A DNA stretch of 49,537 bases from Succinivibrio dextrinosolvens DSM 3072 (lineage in GTDB: Bacteria; Pseudomonadota; Gammaproteobacteria; Enterobacterales; Succinivibrionaceae): positions 1 to 49,537 of the forward strand of contig NZ_FUXX01000015.1 of the NCBI RefSeq assembly GCF_900167015.1. Direction: 5' to 3'. Position 1 is the first letter of the stretch. Each line of letters opens with the position of its first letter. Positions 18,201 through 25,001 of this stretch are shown in pieces. Both the position numbers and the translations under genes were made by a program. The notes under the pieces were generated by a model that ran no database searches, was not told the origin of the DNA, and worked only from the letters and a program-made list of their open reading frames with translations.

Positions 18201-18539
18201 TAGAGCACATGCAACCATCATGGTTGATGCCAGATAACCACCATTCTGGAGAATGACTCCTCCACGGGAAATGACATTAGAGAGGAGATGCCATTTATCA
18301 GGACTTACACCTGATGAGACCAGAAGTACCGTATCTAGGCCATAGCCACTTGAAAGATTGACTGATTTTGGATCGTAAAAAGAAGGTATGTGTCTGCTAT
18401 TAGAATAAATGGAGTATCCGGAATTATTTATATCACAAGCACAGGATAGGTTGTCATATGCAGAAGTTTCAGATACGCATTCTGAATTGTAAATGCAGTT
18501 AATTTTGTTTAACTGTGTTTGTCTGTCTTCTGTTTTCAT
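15237..18539 (-). CDS. AIDA/TibA-like autotransporter adhesin, probably heptosylated
   Basis: A 1100-aa type Va autotransporter. I place the start at the ATG with AAGGAT 6 nt upstream; a TTG 18 nt further up is the only longer option. Residues about 70-240 carry strand-loop-strand repeats of the G-G-x-x-V-x-x-G-G-T-A form (such as SGGTQLVKNGGLANYVRLEGG, split here by position), the sites glycosylated in AIDA and TibA. A long low-complexity beta-helix passenger follows to about residue 750. An Ala-rich linker near 760-800 and a 12-strand barrel end in GYLNYKF, with terminal Phe as the Bam signal. No Sec signal peptide is evident: the first 60 residues are polar and hold several cysteines (NCIYNSEC, SCACD). 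See findings. Confidence 0.88.
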   Translation of the reverse strand: MKTEDRQTQLNKINCIYNSECVSETSAYDNLSCACDINNSGYSIYSNSRHIPSFYDPKSVNLSSGYGLDTVLLVSSGVSPDKWHLLSNVISRGGVILQNGGYLASTMMVACALQTIPETAVAQENVLIIDEGHQSISANVTLGRDYQYQRMVVNHCTSCPVSSGGYTATSTSIKQGGTQDISGGIAISSTIFNGGKAYVFTGGTTSNTTVLRGGNIYIENGGTATRTTVYSGGTQLVKNGGLANYVRLEGGSLKFTSGGHYSGDLLGHGEVGIYDDTFTNLISGYIQIGAGTMFNSIIVSSGALRFYNGINISQASNISGGLTVNKGGALYTDGNINIDNGGTLVLSGGLLVAKNISSTTNGSVSLSGGTLSATEDISIGHSLTGAYGNVIAGGNLSLTGATEASQPINLSAGQDITTTGEISATNVRARGNISAGNQGIIAKNLYAGSSVEARSIKVDNGSIYIGDQATLLGNSAPSEGVFTTNNVSGFIGKLTGKEAKLTGSIISAGSISTSNGATINASKLSVSDLISGGLSINQNGHVTVGNNISGGTFSINSGTLTVGSTDASAAQDAMKATGASAVLNLAKPIEITGGTGIKIGANADAPDDGGLSIGTKAALNINLEDLSALNTPAVKTNSLKLSTGSILSLNGISKSQTINVFETANISGSFSKVSTDNIAFSGSLNTDGSVDLEWRSASEYLPGLSPSLVRLLNNSVANAQIGTGKYQINSESGGIRFLSRILSTSYGGADPAEAARTIESVARAPAAAAVPSMTISTVNASTNAVAQRLGSTSTGNGQLYAALNYTVSDNDYKAIPDKELGYAIWAMPLFQRYSAKGLDCGGQELKQHSTITGLALGIDKTFENAIRTGISFNIGLGESKSKGDLNRTSNDMDFWGITLYGGWMADELNLTTDLSYAHTLNDIKQDMPASMMMEKLTGKISSWSLSYGANAAYTFHQREFDITPHAGFRFTHVNVNNYTIKSGSYSVLEGQKGHQNIWSFPLGTTLSKKYQSKSSWYYKPFFDAHLTYNAGDLSYQNNIRFTGTDGYGSVSSKTVDRVYYGFGTGIELGKDRLKLNFNYNFDKSTHTYQHTVIGYLNYKF

Positions 18540-18896
18540 TTCTCTATCCTTGTCCAAAATCTGGACTGTGTTGTATAGAGGAACCTTTGTTTAAAATTTT
18601 TACATTTGTATTTTTTTTGATGACAAAATTCGTATTAAAACTGGACCTATATGAAGTATAGTACTTGGATTTATACCAGTTGTAATGATGCTTGATATTA
18701 TTTTGAGAGGTTTGCTGATAAAAATGGTCAATGTTATATAAAAGGCTTATAAAACACTTTTGTTTGAATAAAACTATTCAGTTTTTTATTGCCTAATATT
18801 TCTTTTTTATAGAGTTAAAGAACTTTATCAGAATTAAGAAAAAATAAAGAAAAAACTCTTAATAGAGAGTGCGTTTCAGAATAATATTCTGCTATT

Positions 18897-19110
18897 CAAA
18901 AAAAATCCAGTGTCGAAAATAACACTGGATAAAAGGTAAGATAAAACTTAACAAATTTTAAGCACCAAAAGATTTTGGTAAAAGACAGTTAACTGCTTAT
19001 GCCAGAATAGCTATTTAACTGCCACTATTGCAGTATATAAGAATAAGAAAAGCAGGGGAAATACTTATTTTCAATAGCTGGTTATAGAGTCTGACTATAT
19101 GTGAAGTCCT
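18897..19110 (-). ncRNA. candidate small RNA or attenuated leader
   Basis: The minus-strand sequence between two terminators has no ribosome site or open frame of note, yet ends in the strong terminator above and contains a second stem ACCAAAA-TC-TTTTGGT and an AGTTAA...TTAACT pairing. This is compatible with a 150-200 nt sRNA or the 5' leader of the autotransporter mRNA. The 5' end is a guess. Confidence 0.3.
18899..18930 (-). terminator. orphan intrinsic terminator on the minus strand
   Basis: Read on the minus strand: ATCCAGTGT, loop, ACACTGGAT, then seven T. The 9-bp perfect stem plus T-run is a textbook intrinsic terminator. The nearest upstream gene (19186-19404) already has its own terminator at 19143-19167, so this one ends some other short transcript or attenuates the autotransporter leader. 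Confidence 0.7.
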
Positions 19111-19142
19111 GAAAATCCAGCATGATGAGAGTTTATTAGGGG

Positions 19143-19167
19143 AAAAAAAGAGTGCCTCTGCACTCTT
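19143..19167 (-). terminator. intrinsic terminator of the small membrane protein gene
   Basis: On the minus strand AAGAGTGC-AGAG-GCACTCTT followed by T-rich TTTTTCCCC, 19 nt after the stop codon of the gene at 19186-19404. Confidence 0.85.
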
Positions 19168-19185
19168 CCTAAATTAAATCTGTAG

Positions 19186-19404
19186 CTAGCCAATCCAGCG
19201 TTTTTTTAGATTGTGTCCCAAGAAGATTAAGCTCATAACCATCAAAATTGTAAATACAACTGCGGTTACATCACTCCATGATTCAAAACTGTTGGTATTG
19301 ATTAAAGAGAAGACCATAACAGCACAGAAACCAAAAGCAAAAACCTTTAGAAGTCTGCAAACAATATCTATAAAATCTCTCCCAAAAATATCATCACTTC
19401 TCAT
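19186..19404 (-). CDS. small two-helix membrane protein, unknown function
   Basis: A 72-aa protein with two hydrophobic helices (about residues 18-36 and 46-65) and a basic C-terminus (KKRW). It is supported as real by a near-perfect ribosome site, GGAGGT, 6 nt before the ATG, and by an intrinsic terminator just after the stop. No family recognised. It is monocistronic. Confidence 0.75.
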   Translation of the reverse strand: MRSDDIFGRDFIDIVCRLLKVFAFGFCAVMVFSLINTNSFESWSDVTAVVFTILMVMSLIFLGHNLKKRWIG

Positions 19405-19848
19405 TTGTACACCTCCAAAAAAATTCGGGTAGCGTCAAACTACAATTTCATTCTATCATTTTTGAGATTGAATAAAATGTATAAAATATTAACTTTGAGA
19501 GTAATCCCAAAAACTTTAATATTATTTGTTAACTAACTGAATATTCAATGAATTATATTATCTAAGCAATGCCTTATTATGGTGAAAAACTTGCTTAATC
19601 CTAGTGCAATGCACTTTTATAAGGATGAAGTTAAATTGGAAAAATTTCAGAATTTATAATGATTTTTTTTATTCTAAAATGTCTGTTTCCTGTTTCTTGA
19701 AAATGTATTTTTTAACAATAAAACACGAAAATTATATTTAAATGAGGATACCTTGAGACAAGGTGGCTTTGTCGGGAGATTTGTGTTTTGTGAAATATGG
19801 CAGAGAATTAGAAGTTCAGGAAAAGTGATATTCCTGAACTGTTTGTGC
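19405..19848. other. intergenic region between small membrane gene and MFS gene
   Basis: 444 bases, strongly AT-rich. The left part must hold the promoter of the 72-aa gene. Short dyads occur (AGTGCA-A-TGCACT near 19620; CCTTG-AGA-CAAGG near 19751). No open frame with a ribosome site was recognised. Confidence 0.4.
19813..19840 (-). terminator. terminator-like hairpin after the MFS gene
   Basis: AGTTCAGGA/TCCTGAACT, a 9-bp stem 9 nt after the MFS stop; on the minus strand it is followed by a moderately T-rich TTCTAATTCTCT. Confidence 0.6.
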
Positions 19849-21033
19849 TTAATGATTCTCTGAGGCTGAAGCAGGAATCTTTGGAATAATAAGAGTTGTT
19901 ATTGCAGCGGTACTTATAAATGCAGCCACAGCGTACATAACGTACTCGATTCCAAAGGCATCGCCAAGCTTACCTACAAGTGGAGCAACCAGACCGCCAA
20001 AGCTCATGGATAAGCCGATGGTAAAGCCTGTTGCCATTCCCACATGGTGACACAGGAATTTCTGACCGATTACCACTGTTGGAGACATACCGGTAAAGAA
20101 CAGCACTGAGAATGGAACTAAAAGCAGTGTTGCCAGCATTGGACTTGTGGTAAAGGTAAAGCTTACGATAAATGGTACAGACAGCAGTGAACTTACAGTT
20201 ACCATCTTATTAAAGCCGATGCGATCGGAGATGGTTCCTCCAAAGTAGGTTGCGATGGCTCCGCAAAGACATACCATGCCGTTTAAAAGAGTTGCAAGCT
20301 CATCTGAGATATTCAGATTGTGCATGTAGTAAAGAGACAGGAATGCCATAAAGGAGAACCAGCCTGCTGATCTTAAAAAGAGCACACATACAAGAATGAT
20401 AAAGCCTTTAATGTTCTCCTTTTCATTGGATTCTGCCTTGGCTTTGGCTACCTTTTTCTGCTCCTGTCTGCAGGCTACAACATAGTAGCGGTTTTTCAGT
20501 GTGTAGATAATGATCATGATAAGACCAGGTACACACATTGCCAGGGTAGCATTCAGTCCAAAGAGGATATAAAGACCTGTAAAGTAGAAAGGCCCTGCAG
20601 CCATACCTGCATTTCCTCCTACTGAGAAGATAGACATGCTCTTGCCTAGCTTAGCCTTACCAAAGGTATTTGCCATTTTTCCTCCTGCAGGATGGAAGAT
20701 GGCACTGCCAAGACCGTTCAGACAGACTAAAGAGTAGAGCAGGATCTGATTCTCAACAAGACCGATGAACATAACTCCGCTGAAGGACAGGGCAATACCA
20801 AGACTCATCAGATATGGTCTTGGTTTGGAATCGGCAAGGTTGCCTGCAAAAGGCTGAACCACTGCATTTAGTATGGTGTTTGCCATCATCAGCATGGCTA
20901 CAGCGGAATAGGAGTCAAGCTTTCCTGCCTGATACATGTATGCAAGGATAATTGGCAGCGAACCGTGGGAAATGTCGGTTGCAAAATGTCCCAGCATGAA
21001 AAGAAAATTTTCTTTTGGTGAATTCAGATTCAA
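19849..21033 (-). CDS. MFS efflux transporter, fosmidomycin-resistance (Fsr) type
   Basis: A 394-aa major-facilitator protein with twelve predicted helices. The N-terminal HFATDISHGSLPIILAYMY and the later FHPAGGKMA match the Fsr group of the drug/H+ antiporter families. Family members export fosmidomycin and possibly natural metabolites; the native substrate here is unknown. The best start is a TTG four codons after an in-frame TAG, with only a weak GCAGAAAG ribosome site. The next Met (residue 13) lies inside the conserved first helix and would be too late. Single-gene unit. Confidence 0.87.
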   Translation of the reverse strand: MNLNSPKENFLFMLGHFATDISHGSLPIILAYMYQAGKLDSYSAVAMLMMANTILNAVVQPFAGNLADSKPRPYLMSLGIALSFSGVMFIGLVENQILLYSLVCLNGLGSAIFHPAGGKMANTFGKAKLGKSMSIFSVGGNAGMAAGPFYFTGLYILFGLNATLAMCVPGLIMIIIYTLKNRYYVVACRQEQKKVAKAKAESNEKENIKGFIILVCVLFLRSAGWFSFMAFLSLYYMHNLNISDELATLLNGMVCLCGAIATYFGGTISDRIGFNKMVTVSSLLSVPFIVSFTFTTSPMLATLLLVPFSVLFFTGMSPTVVIGQKFLCHHVGMATGFTIGLSMSFGGLVAPLVGKLGDAFGIEYVMYAVAAFISTAAITTLIIPKIPASASENH

Positions 21034-21241
21034 AATACTTTCTGCCTAGGGCAGACCTCAGATTATGGATATTTAAAAATGAGGTTAATTATAGTCTTAT
21101 TAGTGGTAATTAGGTGCAGGAATGAGAAAAAACATCATGAATCTTTCTGTTATTTTTCATTCATCCAGAAAGATTTCTGAAGTGTTTTAGAATTACTGAA
21201 TATGATGGAAATGAGATTGTATTCTAAAGGAGGATACACAC

Positions 21242-21293
21242 GAATATCTATCCAAAGCTCGGAGGATAATCATGAGCTTTGGCGATGATATTC
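21242..21293. repeat. large two-part inverted repeat (hairpin)
   Basis: GAATATC (21242-21248) pairs with GATATTC (21287-21293), and CCAAAGCTC (21252-21260) pairs with GAGCTTTGG (21274-21282). Both arms are perfect, separated by a small internal loop (TAT / CGAT). The 13-nt apical loop GGAGGATAATCAT displays a perfect ribosome-site-like GGAGG on the plus strand. No T-run follows on either strand, so it is not an ordinary terminator. Confidence 0.7.
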
Positions 21294-21314
21294 ACTTAGA
21301 CACTAAGATTTGTA

Positions 21315-21479
21315 TTAGATCTTCTGTTTCTTACTCTCTGAGTTCTTTGCTGAAAGAATTGTCTCTGAGCCTTTTGCAAGAATAGTCTTCTCAGGTGATT
21401 TCTTGGCAAGAATTGCATCACATGCTGACAGAAAAAAGTTTGGTCCTAAACCGCATGCTGTTGTAACTAATTTATCCAT
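21315..21479 (-). CDS. small hypothetical protein (54 aa)
   Basis: An ORF of 54 codons starting MDKLVTTACGLGPNFF and ending in the basic tail SESKKQKI; an alternative ATG lies two codons upstream (21485). Codon use resembles neighbouring genes and AAGAAGAG precedes the upstream ATG, a moderate ribosome site. It has one short hydrophobic patch with two Cys near the N-terminus and a lysine-rich rest. No homologue is known to me. The large hairpin follows its stop on the same strand. Confidence 0.45.
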   Translation of the reverse strand: MDKLVTTACGLGPNFFLSACDAILAKKSPEKTILAKGSETILSAKNSESKKQKI

Positions 21480-21761
21480 ATTCATTCTCTTCTTATTGTT
21501 ATTATTTTTACTTGTTATTTAGTGTATTACTTAGCATATACAGCTCTTTGTCATATTCATATCTTTTACTATTAACAATGTGGTTTAAATCTCATTTTTT
21601 GGCTGTTTCAATGGTAATTTTGGGCTTTGAAAGAGGTAGAACTGCACTAAATTACGGTTTCAAACCTGGTAAAACAGCATTTTGTTCAGGAGGATCTTAA
21701 ATAGACAATGTAGAAATTAAGATCAGATATCTTATCAAAATGATAAAATAACCCTCACATT

Positions 21762-21785
21762 TGCGGTCTGCTCTGACCGCATTTT
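21762..21785 (+). terminator. hairpin upstream of the EIIC-like gene
   Basis: TGCGGTC-TGCTCT-GACCGCA followed by TTTT, the form of a weak intrinsic terminator on the plus strand, 35 nt before the EIIC start. It could end an upstream plus-strand leader, i.e. act as an attenuator. Confidence 0.5.
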
Positions 21786-21819
21786 CACAAAAAAATAAAA
21801 AAATGTTAGGAAATATACG

Positions 21820-22884
21820 ATGAGTTCGTTATCAGCTTTCTTAGAGAGAAAGAATATTGAAATCTCTCTGCATCGTTACGGTATCGATGCCTTAGGCGCT
21901 ATGGCTCAGGGCCTTTTCTGTTCACTTCTTATTGGTACCATCATGTCTACTCTTGGTAGACAGCTTGGTATTGAAATTCTTGTAACCATTGGCGGCTATG
22001 CCTTTTCAATGTCTGGTCCGGCTATGGCGATTGCTATCGGTTACGCTATTAAATGTCCAAGAATGGTTCTGTTCTCACTTACTGTTGTCGGTGCTGCTGC
22101 CAATGGTTTAGGCGGAGCAGGCGGTCCTCTTGCAGTTTTAATAATTGCAATTGTTGCTGCTGAATGCGGTAAGGCTGTATCCAAAGAGACTAAGGTTGAT
22201 CTGCTGGTTACTCCATTTGTGACTATTTTTGTCGGTGTTGCTCTGGCAATTGCTATTGCTCCTCCAATTGGTAAAGCTGCAATCTCATTAGGTCAGCTGA
22301 TTATGATGTCTACAGAACTTCAGCCATTCCTAATGGGTATTCTGGTAAGTGTGCTGGTGGGTATCGCTTTAACTCTTCCTATTTCCTCAGCTGCTATCTG
22401 TGCCGCATTAGGTCTGACAGGCCTCGCCGGAGGTGCTGCAGTTGCAGGCTGCTGTGCTCAGATGGTTGGCTTTGCAGTGATTTCATACAGGGAGAATGGA
22501 GTAGGCGGTCTGGTTTCCCAGGGTATCGGTACCTCAATGCTTCAGCTTAGCAACATTGTAAAGAATCCAAAGATCTGGATTGCTCCTATTCTGACCTCTG
22601 CTATTACAGGTCCTATTGCTACCTGCTTCTTTGGTCTGCAGATGAATGGAACAGCGGTTTCCTCAGGTATGGGAACCTGTGGCTTTGTAGGTCAGCTTGG
22701 CGTATACAGCGGCTGGGTAAATGATGTTGCTTCAGGCTCAAAGGAAGCCATTACTTCCTTTGACTGGCTGGGACTAATCATGGTTTCTTTTGTAATGCCA
22801 GCTGTTATCTGTCCACTAATCAATATGGTCTTAAAGAAGATAGGCTGGGTTCGTGATGGCGATATGAAGCTATCAAGAGCTTAA
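21820..22884 (+). CDS. PTS EIIC-like (EIIC_2 family) membrane protein
   Basis: A 354-aa, very hydrophobic protein with about nine or ten membrane segments, resembling the stand-alone PTS_EIIC_2 family. Segments rich in small residues, such as GAAANGLGGAGGPLAV and GLTGLAGGAAVAGCCAQM, are typical. No IIA or IIB domain is present here or next to it, so phosphotransfer coupling is not shown; it may be a transporter of unknown substrate. The ribosome site TAGGAAA precedes the ATG and a bidirectional terminator follows the stop. Confidence 0.75.
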   Translation: MSSLSAFLERKNIEISLHRYGIDALGAMAQGLFCSLLIGTIMSTLGRQLGIEILVTIGGYAFSMSGPAMAIAIGYAIKCPRMVLFSLTVVGAAANGLGGAGGPLAVLIIAIVAAECGKAVSKETKVDLLVTPFVTIFVGVALAIAIAPPIGKAAISLGQLIMMSTELQPFLMGILVSVLVGIALTLPISSAAICAALGLTGLAGGAAVAGCCAQMVGFAVISYRENGVGGLVSQGIGTSMLQLSNIVKNPKIWIAPILTSAITGPIATCFFGLQMNGTAVSSGMGTCGFVGQLGVYSGWVNDVASGSKEAITSFDWLGLIMVSFVMPAVICPLINMVLKKIGWVRDGDMKLSRA

Positions 22885-22895
22885 GCACAGAAAAA

Positions 22896-22923
22896 AAGCA
22901 GTAGTCACATCAGGCTACTGCTT
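22896..22923. terminator. bidirectional terminator
   Basis: AAGCAGTAG/CTACTGCTT with a 10-nt loop between convergent genes. On the minus strand it is followed by seven T, serving the HAD gene; on the plus side it ends the EIIC-like transcript. Confidence 0.85.
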
Positions 22924-22949
22924 GTTCAAATCTGATATTCTGTCTGATT

Positions 22950-23993
22950 CTACTTCTGAAGAGTTACATCCTCTCCGTATACTGTAGCAAAATCATTCTT
23001 CATGGAAATTGTATAGAAGCCGTGGTCTTCACAGTATTTCTTCAGCTTCTGAACCTTGTCTTCGCTGCCGTGCTCTCTTAGTGAATCATCACCTAAAAGA
23101 ATATAGGCACGTGATTCGTACTTCTTGTTGTTGGTGATGTACTGAGACATAGACAGATCACCTGAACTGTTACCAAAGGATAGAACAGGAACCTTGCCGA
23201 TTTCTCTTGCAATAATAGGTACCTTGTTCATCTTTACGTTCTTGGTGATTAACTCTCCAGTGTAAATAAGCTTGTCATCTGGCTGATATACATAATCAAG
23301 TCCATCCTTGTTTCCCTGACCTGTAGCTTTGATTACACCATCAGAGCCGATAATTCTGTCTGAAGGAACATCAAGTACATTCTCCAGAAGAACTCTTACA
23401 ATATTTCTTTCAGTACCGCTGACGATATATACGGTGAAGTCCTTCTTCTCAAGGAATTTAACCAGTGAAATCATTGGACGGAAATAAGCATCGCCGCGCT
23501 TGAGGTTGTTAAAGCCCTGGGCATCTGTCTTCATGAATTAACGTGCATATGCCTGTACTTCATCAATAGTCATACCCTTAAAGGACTCAAAGGAGTATTT
23601 AGCATGAATCTTCTCGGCATCCTTTGGAAGCTTTCCGCTCTTCCAGCCTTCCTCCAGCTGATTTGCAAATTTCTTCATATAGGCTGGAGCCTTGTAGTTA
23701 GGATCACGCAGAACCTTATGTGTAAACATCACCCAGTCAAAGTAGGATGGGTAGGTTTCTCCAACCAGAGTTCCATCCATATCGAAGACTGCGATACGAT
23801 CTTCCTTTGGAATGAATTTTTCTGATTTAGGATCGGTTACTTCATTTACATAGCTGACAAAGTCCTTTGCTACCTGTGACTGAGGTGTCCAGTAGCTAAG
23901 ATTCTGATCCGGTGTGGTACTTTGACATCCTGCTAAGGCCAGAGAAAGAGAAACTCCAACTATACAGGTTACCTGTTTTAAAGAGCCAAACAT
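22950..23993 (-). pseudogene. HAD-family phosphatase lipoprotein interrupted by an in-frame stop
   Basis: Two adjacent open frames in the same reading frame (23993-23538 and 23534-22950) together make one HAD-superfamily phosphatase of about 347 residues. The first half has a lipoprotein signal (LALAGC lipobox, Cys about 23) and HAD motif I FDMDGTLVGE. The second half has motif II YIVSGTER and motif IV FGNSSGDLSM. They are separated by a TAA at 23538-23540, reading AYAR-stop-FMKTD. A single A-to-T change of a Lys codon (AAA to TAA) would explain it. The gene has a GGAG ribosome site and terminator, so it looks recently inactivated, unless the stop is a sequencing error. The second half starts at ATG but lacks motif I and an export signal, so could not work alone. 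Confidence 0.8.
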
Positions 23994-24131
23994 ATAAAAT
24001 CTCCAATCAAATAAAATGACAGTCCGATTTGATTGTAGATTCTGAGATTGAAACAGCTAGCAGAAAATTACTAACTTAAAATAAAGGTCACAAAGAAATT
24101 GTCAAAGGAGTGAGTTAACACAGAATAAAAG

Positions 24132-24164
24132 AGGTCAGAGCTATAGGAAAGTTCGCTCTGACCT
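24132..24164. terminator. bidirectional terminator after trpA
   Basis: AGGTCAGAGC/GCTCTGACCT, a perfect 10-bp stem with a 13-nt loop. On the minus strand CTTTTATTC follows, ending the trp transcript 10 nt after trpA; the plus side has GTTTTTTT. Confidence 0.88.
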
Positions 24165-24173
24165 GTTTTTTTC

Positions 24174-24992
24174 TTAACTTCTCAGAGTTGCAGCCTTCAT
24201 GCTTCTTACATACTCTTCAAGCTTTGAGAACATAAGTGGCAGACCATGAAGATTCTCCTCAATGATCTTCACACAGGCAGAACCCGCAATCGCGCCTTCA
24301 GCTCCGATTTCAATTGCCTTTTTAACATGCTCAGGTGTGGAGATTCCAAAGCCCAGTACAGGAGCAGCACCGCCAAGTTCCTTAATCTTCTCAATCACTC
24401 TTACAGGTTTTCCGAAGGTGTTCTCTGTACCGGTAATACCATAACGTGATAATACATAGGTATAGCCCTTAGAATGTCTTGAGATGGTCTCAAGAATTTC
24501 ATCTGATGCATTTGGAGGGGCAATCAGGACTGTATTGATACCAGCATCCTTTGCTGCCTGTTCAAAGTCACCTGAGGTATGAAGCATGTTGCTTGGAATA
24601 TCCGGAATCAGTACGGCATCAATACCTGCTGCGGCAGCATCCTCAAAGAACTTTCTGATACCGCGGGCAACTACAACATTTGCGTAGACAAGAATGCTGA
24701 TAGGAATTTCATCATCCACACGGCGGAAGTCTTTTATAACTTCAAAGAAATCGTCTGTGGTTGCTCCTGAGTTTAAGGCACGCTTGTCAGCATTCTGGAT
24801 AATAGGACCATCAGCACAAGGGTCAGAGAAAGGAAAACCAAGCTCCAGTGCATCTGCACCGCCTTTTAAAAGGCTCTTTAAAATCTCAAGTGAGGTTGCC
24901 TTGTCAGGATCACACAGGGTAACAAAAGGCATGAAGGCGCCTTCATTACGTTCCTTAAGCTTTGCAAATCTCTTTTCAAAACGGTTGTTCAT
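24174..24992 (-). CDS. trpA: tryptophan synthase alpha subunit
   Basis: A 272-aa TIM-barrel subunit that cleaves indole-3-glycerol phosphate to indole and glyceraldehyde 3-phosphate. The active-site Glu is in FMPFVTLCDP-to-ALELGFPFSDPCADGP, with the catalytic Asp in GIDAVLIPDIP. The phosphate-binding GFGIST and SACVKII segments are present. It starts 9 nt after trpB and is the last gene of the trpD-CF-B-A unit. Confidence 0.96.
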   Translation of the reverse strand: MNNRFEKRFAKLKERNEGAFMPFVTLCDPDKATSLEILKSLLKGGADALELGFPFSDPCADGPIIQNADKRALNSGATTDDFFEVIKDFRRVDDEIPISILVYANVVVARGIRKFFEDAAAAGIDAVLIPDIPSNMLHTSGDFEQAAKDAGINTVLIAPPNASDEILETISRHSKGYTYVLSRYGITGTENTFGKPVRVIEKIKELGGAAPVLGFGISTPEHVKKAIEIGAEGAIAGSACVKIIEENLHGLPLMFSKLEEYVRSMKAATLRS

Positions 24993-25001
24993 AGTTTCTC
25001 C

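Larger units (their letters stand above)
18540..19142. other. long AT-rich region upstream of the autotransporter
   Basis: About 600 bases without a protein gene. It must contain the autotransporter promoter; a weak candidate on the minus strand is TTACAA (18680-18685) and TATACT (18655-18660), spaced 19 nt. It also holds a strong minus-strand terminator (listed separately) preceded by about 200 nt of structured, unexplained sequence, including the stem ACCAAAA/TTTTGGT near 18964-18979. Confidence 0.5.
21034..21819. other. 786-base region with hairpins and a small ORF
   Basis: Contains, from left: stem ATCTTTCTG/CAGAAAGAT (21141-21174), a large two-part hairpin (21242-21293), a 54-aa minus-strand ORF (21315-21479), and on the right a GC-richer hairpin (21762-21781) just before the EIIC gene. 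The divergent/upstream promoters of the MFS and EIIC genes must also lie here. The 62-codon plus frame at 21512-21700 has no convincing ribosome site. Confidence 0.5.

Noticed and set aside
21274-21387. 37-codon plus-strand ORF starting in the hairpin loop with a perfect GGAGG
   Set aside because: It runs antisense to the 54-aa ORF, has no coding character after the first residues, and the ATG is tied up in the stem; kept only as part of the hairpin finding.
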